From: Bacillota bacterium
GTDB lineage: Bacteria; Bacillota; Clostridia; Christensenellales; SZUA-584
Assembly: GCA_023396555.1 (NCBI GenBank)
Contig: JAEWWC010000027.1
Coordinates: 1 to 7,897 of the forward strand
Length of the DNA stretch: 7,897 bases
Direction: 5' to 3'
Position numbers and translations under genes: made by a program. Positions 5,992 to 7,897 of the stretch are shown one piece after another (within the stretch, counting starts at the first letter, position 1; each line of letters begins with the position of its first letter). A model generated the notes under the pieces. The model made no database searches and was not told the DNA's origin. It saw nothing but the letters and a program-made list of their open reading frames with translations.

Positions 5992-7131
5992 TCATGAGAA
6001 CAGCCACCACTTGAGTACCCGCTCAAGTGCGTTGGAGAAATTCAACACATCCACGTTATCCTTGGATATCGCATCAACGCGGCCTATCTCCTCGCCGTCC
6101 AGCATGATACGCAGATACCCCAGCTTCTGCCCCTCCTTGATGGGCGCGCTTAAGTTTTCCAGCAGCACCAGCTCCTTTTCCAGCGTGTTCTCCTTGCCCT
6201 TCTCGATCAGCGCTGAAAAATCATCCGCCGCGTACACGTTGATGAACGGAGCGGAGCCGCCCGCCACCGCGAGATTCTTCGCCAGCTGCTGGCCCTCACG
6301 TACGATGTTTTTGGCGGTGAATACTGCGAAGGCGAAGTCAAACGCGGCTTTGGCGTCGTCGAAACGCGCGCTGGAGTTGGTAGAACCCAGCGATACGAAT
6401 ATGAACCGCCCGCCGCTGCGCTTTACGGACGCCGCCAGACAATATCCGGCGGTGGGCGTTGAACCGGTCGCGAAGCCGTCCGCGCCTTCATAGAAGCGCA
6501 CGAGTCGGTTCTGGTTCACCATCTCCGTTTCGCGCCCGTCCGGGTGAACGTAGTTCTCCATGTAGATGCCGCTCCACGTATAGAACAAGTCGTATTTGGC
6601 CAGTTCCTGGCTAATAGCCGCCACATCACGTGCAGTCATCGTCTTGTCTGAGCCCAGCCCCGTCGCGTTGGTGAAGCGGCCTTTGAGTCCCAGCACCTCC
6701 GCCTCCTTGTTCATCATGTCCACAAAGGCTTCCTCGCTACCCGCCACCTTTTCGGCAAGCGCCACAGTAGCGTCGTTCGCGCTGCACACCACCATGGCTT
6801 TGAGCAGGTTCTCCACCGGATGCGACGAGTTGGCGTCCAAGAACACCTGCGTGCCGCCCATCGATGCGGCATGGTCACTAATGGTCACCGGCTCCGTCAT
6901 CGATATTCGGCCCGTCTTTACCGCGTCGAATATCAGCAGCATGGACATTGTTTTGACGACGCCCGCGCACTCCATCGGCTCATCCGCATTATTTTCAGAC
7001 AGCACGTTGCCCGAACCCGCGTCCACCAGTATCCACGCCTTTGCCTGAAATTCAGGTCCTTCCGCATTTACGGTCAGCAGCGGTGCGCACAGCGTGATGA
7101 CAGCCAGCATCACGATCAAAATCTTTTTCAT
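5992..7131 (-). CDS. S11 (DacF-type) D-Ala-D-Ala carboxypeptidase homologue lacking catalytic residues
   Basis: The 379-residue product has a signal peptide (MKKILIVMLAVITLCAPLLTVNA, cleavage after VNA at 23), an S11 domain at about 28-270, a C-terminal PBP5-like beta domain at about 275-360, and a short amphipathic tail (ALERVLKWWLF) that would lie on the membrane. Similarity to DacF is clear in SDHAASMGGTQVFL (85-98), NLLKAMVVCSANDATVALAE (108-127), NATGL, and NQNRLVRFYEGADGF (207-220). However, the active SxxK motif reads GVVK (57-60), so the nucleophilic serine is glycine, and the KTG motif reads ATG (221-223). Only SxN (SAN, 117-119) and the SxxK lysine K60 remain. I infer that it cannot be an acylating carboxypeptidase and may be a peptidoglycan-binding or regulatory pseudoenzyme. 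The start is ATG 7131, with AGAGG 8-9 bases upstream. The frame continues to 7323 without plausible coding content. Confidence 0.9.
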   Translation of the reverse strand: MKKILIVMLAVITLCAPLLTVNAEGPEFQAKAWILVDAGSGNVLSENNADEPMECAGVVKTMSMLLIFDAVKTGRISMTEPVTISDHAASMGGTQVFLDANSSHPVENLLKAMVVCSANDATVALAEKVAGSEEAFVDMMNKEAEVLGLKGRFTNATGLGSDKTMTARDVAAISQELAKYDLFYTWSGIYMENYVHPDGRETEMVNQNRLVRFYEGADGFATGSTPTAGYCLAASVKRSGGRFIFVSLGSTNSSARFDDAKAAFDFAFAVFTAKNIVREGQQLAKNLAVAGGSAPFINVYAADDFSALIEKGKENTLEKELVLLENLSAPIKEGQKLGYLRIMLDGEEIGRVDAISKDNVDVLNFSNALERVLKWWLFS

Positions 7132-7248
7132 GTTCCCTACCTCTTGTAACGCTTTTTTGTTAGTTTCTCCCGAACAAAAGAGTATATCCGTGCGAGGAAC
7201 ATCTTCTTTGTATCCGCCATTTTTTACAAACTGTTCACCGGCAATATG

Positions 7249-7277
7249 TTGAATACTGGATAATGACTGTATATAAT
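7249..7277 (+). promoter_or_regulatory. SigA-type promoter placed against the start of the NlpC/P60 lipoprotein
   Basis: TTGAAT (7249-7254) and TATAAT (7272-7277) are 17 bases apart: a 4/6 -35 and a perfect -10. The start codon of the next gene begins only 7 bases after the -10, so the predicted transcription start falls on or next to the ATG. It lies in the 152-base divergent intergenic region shared with the S11 homologue, for which I see no convincing promoter. Confidence 0.7.
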
Positions 7278-7283
7278 GGTGGC

Positions 7284-7897
7284 ATGAAAACATACAGCCG
7301 AATTTTACTGGGGTTAACCGCATCAGTTTTGGCCGCGTCGTTTCTTCTGACGGGCTGTGCGCCTTCGCCGGAGGAGACCGAGCGGGAAACTAAATACTAT
7401 GAGCTAAAATACGCCGATGAGCCGGAGCCGGAAGGCGATGTGGCGAAGCTGCTTGAAGTGTTGGACGGTTGCGTGGGCGGACTATACATATTCGCCGGTC
7501 AAGGGAATCAGGTCACCCGCCCCTTTATCGACACGATGTTTGACAAATATCCCGATTACTTCTCGGACGGGCGGCTGGAATACTTTCAGCGAATCGCGGA
7601 CGATGCGGAGCAAAACGGATGGGATTTCCCCGCCGACTATGCGTGGGACTGCAGTGGGCTGTGGTGGTACGCCGCCTCCGACGTGCTAAACCTGTACGGT
7701 GAACAGACTGACCGAACCGCGGACGACACCTATAACAACTACTGTACGCCCATCGACAAGGACGAACTGCGCCCCGGCGATCTGGTCTTCCTGGAAGGCG
7801 TGGACGGACGCATCGTCCACATGGGCATCGTGGGCCGCCACGGTTACATCTACGAAGCGGTCAGCGGCTTCTGCGGCGTGGTGCTCAAGCGCACCGT
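7284..7897 (+). CDS. NlpC/P60-family lipoprotein (3' end outside window)
   Basis: The frame is open to the right edge, so 204 N-terminal residues are visible. The N-terminus MKTYSRILLGLTASVLAASFLLTGC is a lipoprotein signal with lipobox LTGC (22-25), so C25 should be lipidated and the protein held on the outer face of the membrane. An acidic linker (about 29-52) follows. An NlpC/P60 (C40) fold begins near GGLYIFAGQG (65-74), with catalytic C123 in AWDCSGLWWYA, then LRPGDLVFL (162-170) and catalytic H179 in VHMGIVG. These enzymes usually cut D-gamma-Glu-diamino acid bonds in peptidoglycan peptides. The third active-site position appears to be Y or E in YIYEA, where many members have H. An insert of about 40 residues separates the first strand from the catalytic cysteine helix. 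An in-frame ATG at 7263 is possible but has no better ribosome binding site. Confidence 0.87.
   Translation, partial: MKTYSRILLGLTASVLAASFLLTGCAPSPEETERETKYYELKYADEPEPEGDVAKLLEVLDGCVGGLYIFAGQGNQVTRPFIDTMFDKYPDYFSDGRLEYFQRIADDAEQNGWDFPADYAWDCSGLWWYAASDVLNLYGEQTDRTADDTYNNYCTPIDKDELRPGDLVFLEGVDGRIVHMGIVGRHGYIYEAVSGFCGVVLKRT

Noticed and set aside
5804..6493. A 229-codon open frame on the plus strand across surE and the S11 gene
   Set aside because: It runs through the ends of two real genes, is serine-rich without any recognisable motif, and lacks a ribosome binding site.
7181..7186. TATACT on the minus strand as a -10 for the S11 homologue
   Set aside because: No acceptable -35 lies 16-18 bases upstream, and there is no TGn extension, so I could not support it as a promoter.
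7132..7323. 64-residue N-terminal extension of the S11 homologue
   Set aside because: It precedes a normal signal peptide (MKKILIV...) that has its own ribosome binding site, and it would overlap the divergent gene and its promoter.
1..7897. CRISPR array, transposase, phage or tRNA signals
   Set aside because: I looked on both strands for regular direct repeats, terminal inverted repeats, transposase motifs and tRNA-like folds and saw none. The window reads as ordinary chromosomal genes.

Overview
The window looks like chromosomal housekeeping DNA from a low- to mid-GC Gram-positive bacterium, most likely a member of the Clostridia (Bacillota). The reasons are: an infC-rpmI-rplT operon with an L20-type attenuating leader, which is the Firmicutes arrangement; strong SigA-like promoters and GGAGG ribosome binding sites; a DacF-type (S11) carboxypeptidase homologue; an RpiR regulator; and a lipoprotein with an NlpC/P60 domain. 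The base composition looks moderately GC-rich. I cannot name the genus. I see no insertion sequence, phage gene, tRNA, rRNA or CRISPR array, and no gene-free stretch longer than 300 bases.

Layout, left to right. (1) The C-terminal part of a phosphomannomutase/phosphoglucomutase runs on the plus strand off the left edge and ends at a hairpin terminator shared with the convergent gene. (2) A membrane-anchored YkuE-like metallophosphoesterase lies on the minus strand with its own extended -10 promoter. (3) The translation operon infC (IF-3), rpmI (L35) and rplT (L20), minus strand, runs from a consensus promoter through a structured leader with an internal terminator and closes with a long hairpin terminator. 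infC appears to start at an AUU codon. (4) An RpiR-type regulator and a YhiN/HI0933-family flavoprotein, minus strand, overlap by ATGA. (5) SurE nucleotidase, minus strand, has its own promoter and an inverted repeat that includes its Shine-Dalgarno sequence. (6) An S11 D-Ala-D-Ala carboxypeptidase homologue, minus strand, has lost the catalytic serine and the KTG lysine. (7) Divergent from it, on the plus strand, an NlpC/P60 lipoprotein is cut by the right edge; its promoter lies so close to the start codon that the mRNA is probably leaderless.

The infC operon offers two feedback loops that can be read from the sequence: L20 acting on the leader attenuator, and IF-3 acting on its own AUU start. 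The cell-envelope pair at the right end (a probable pseudo-carboxypeptidase divergent from a cysteine peptidase lipoprotein) and the regulator-flavoprotein pair are the parts whose biology is least obvious. I found no clearly new multi-gene system. The best lead is the degenerate S11 protein.
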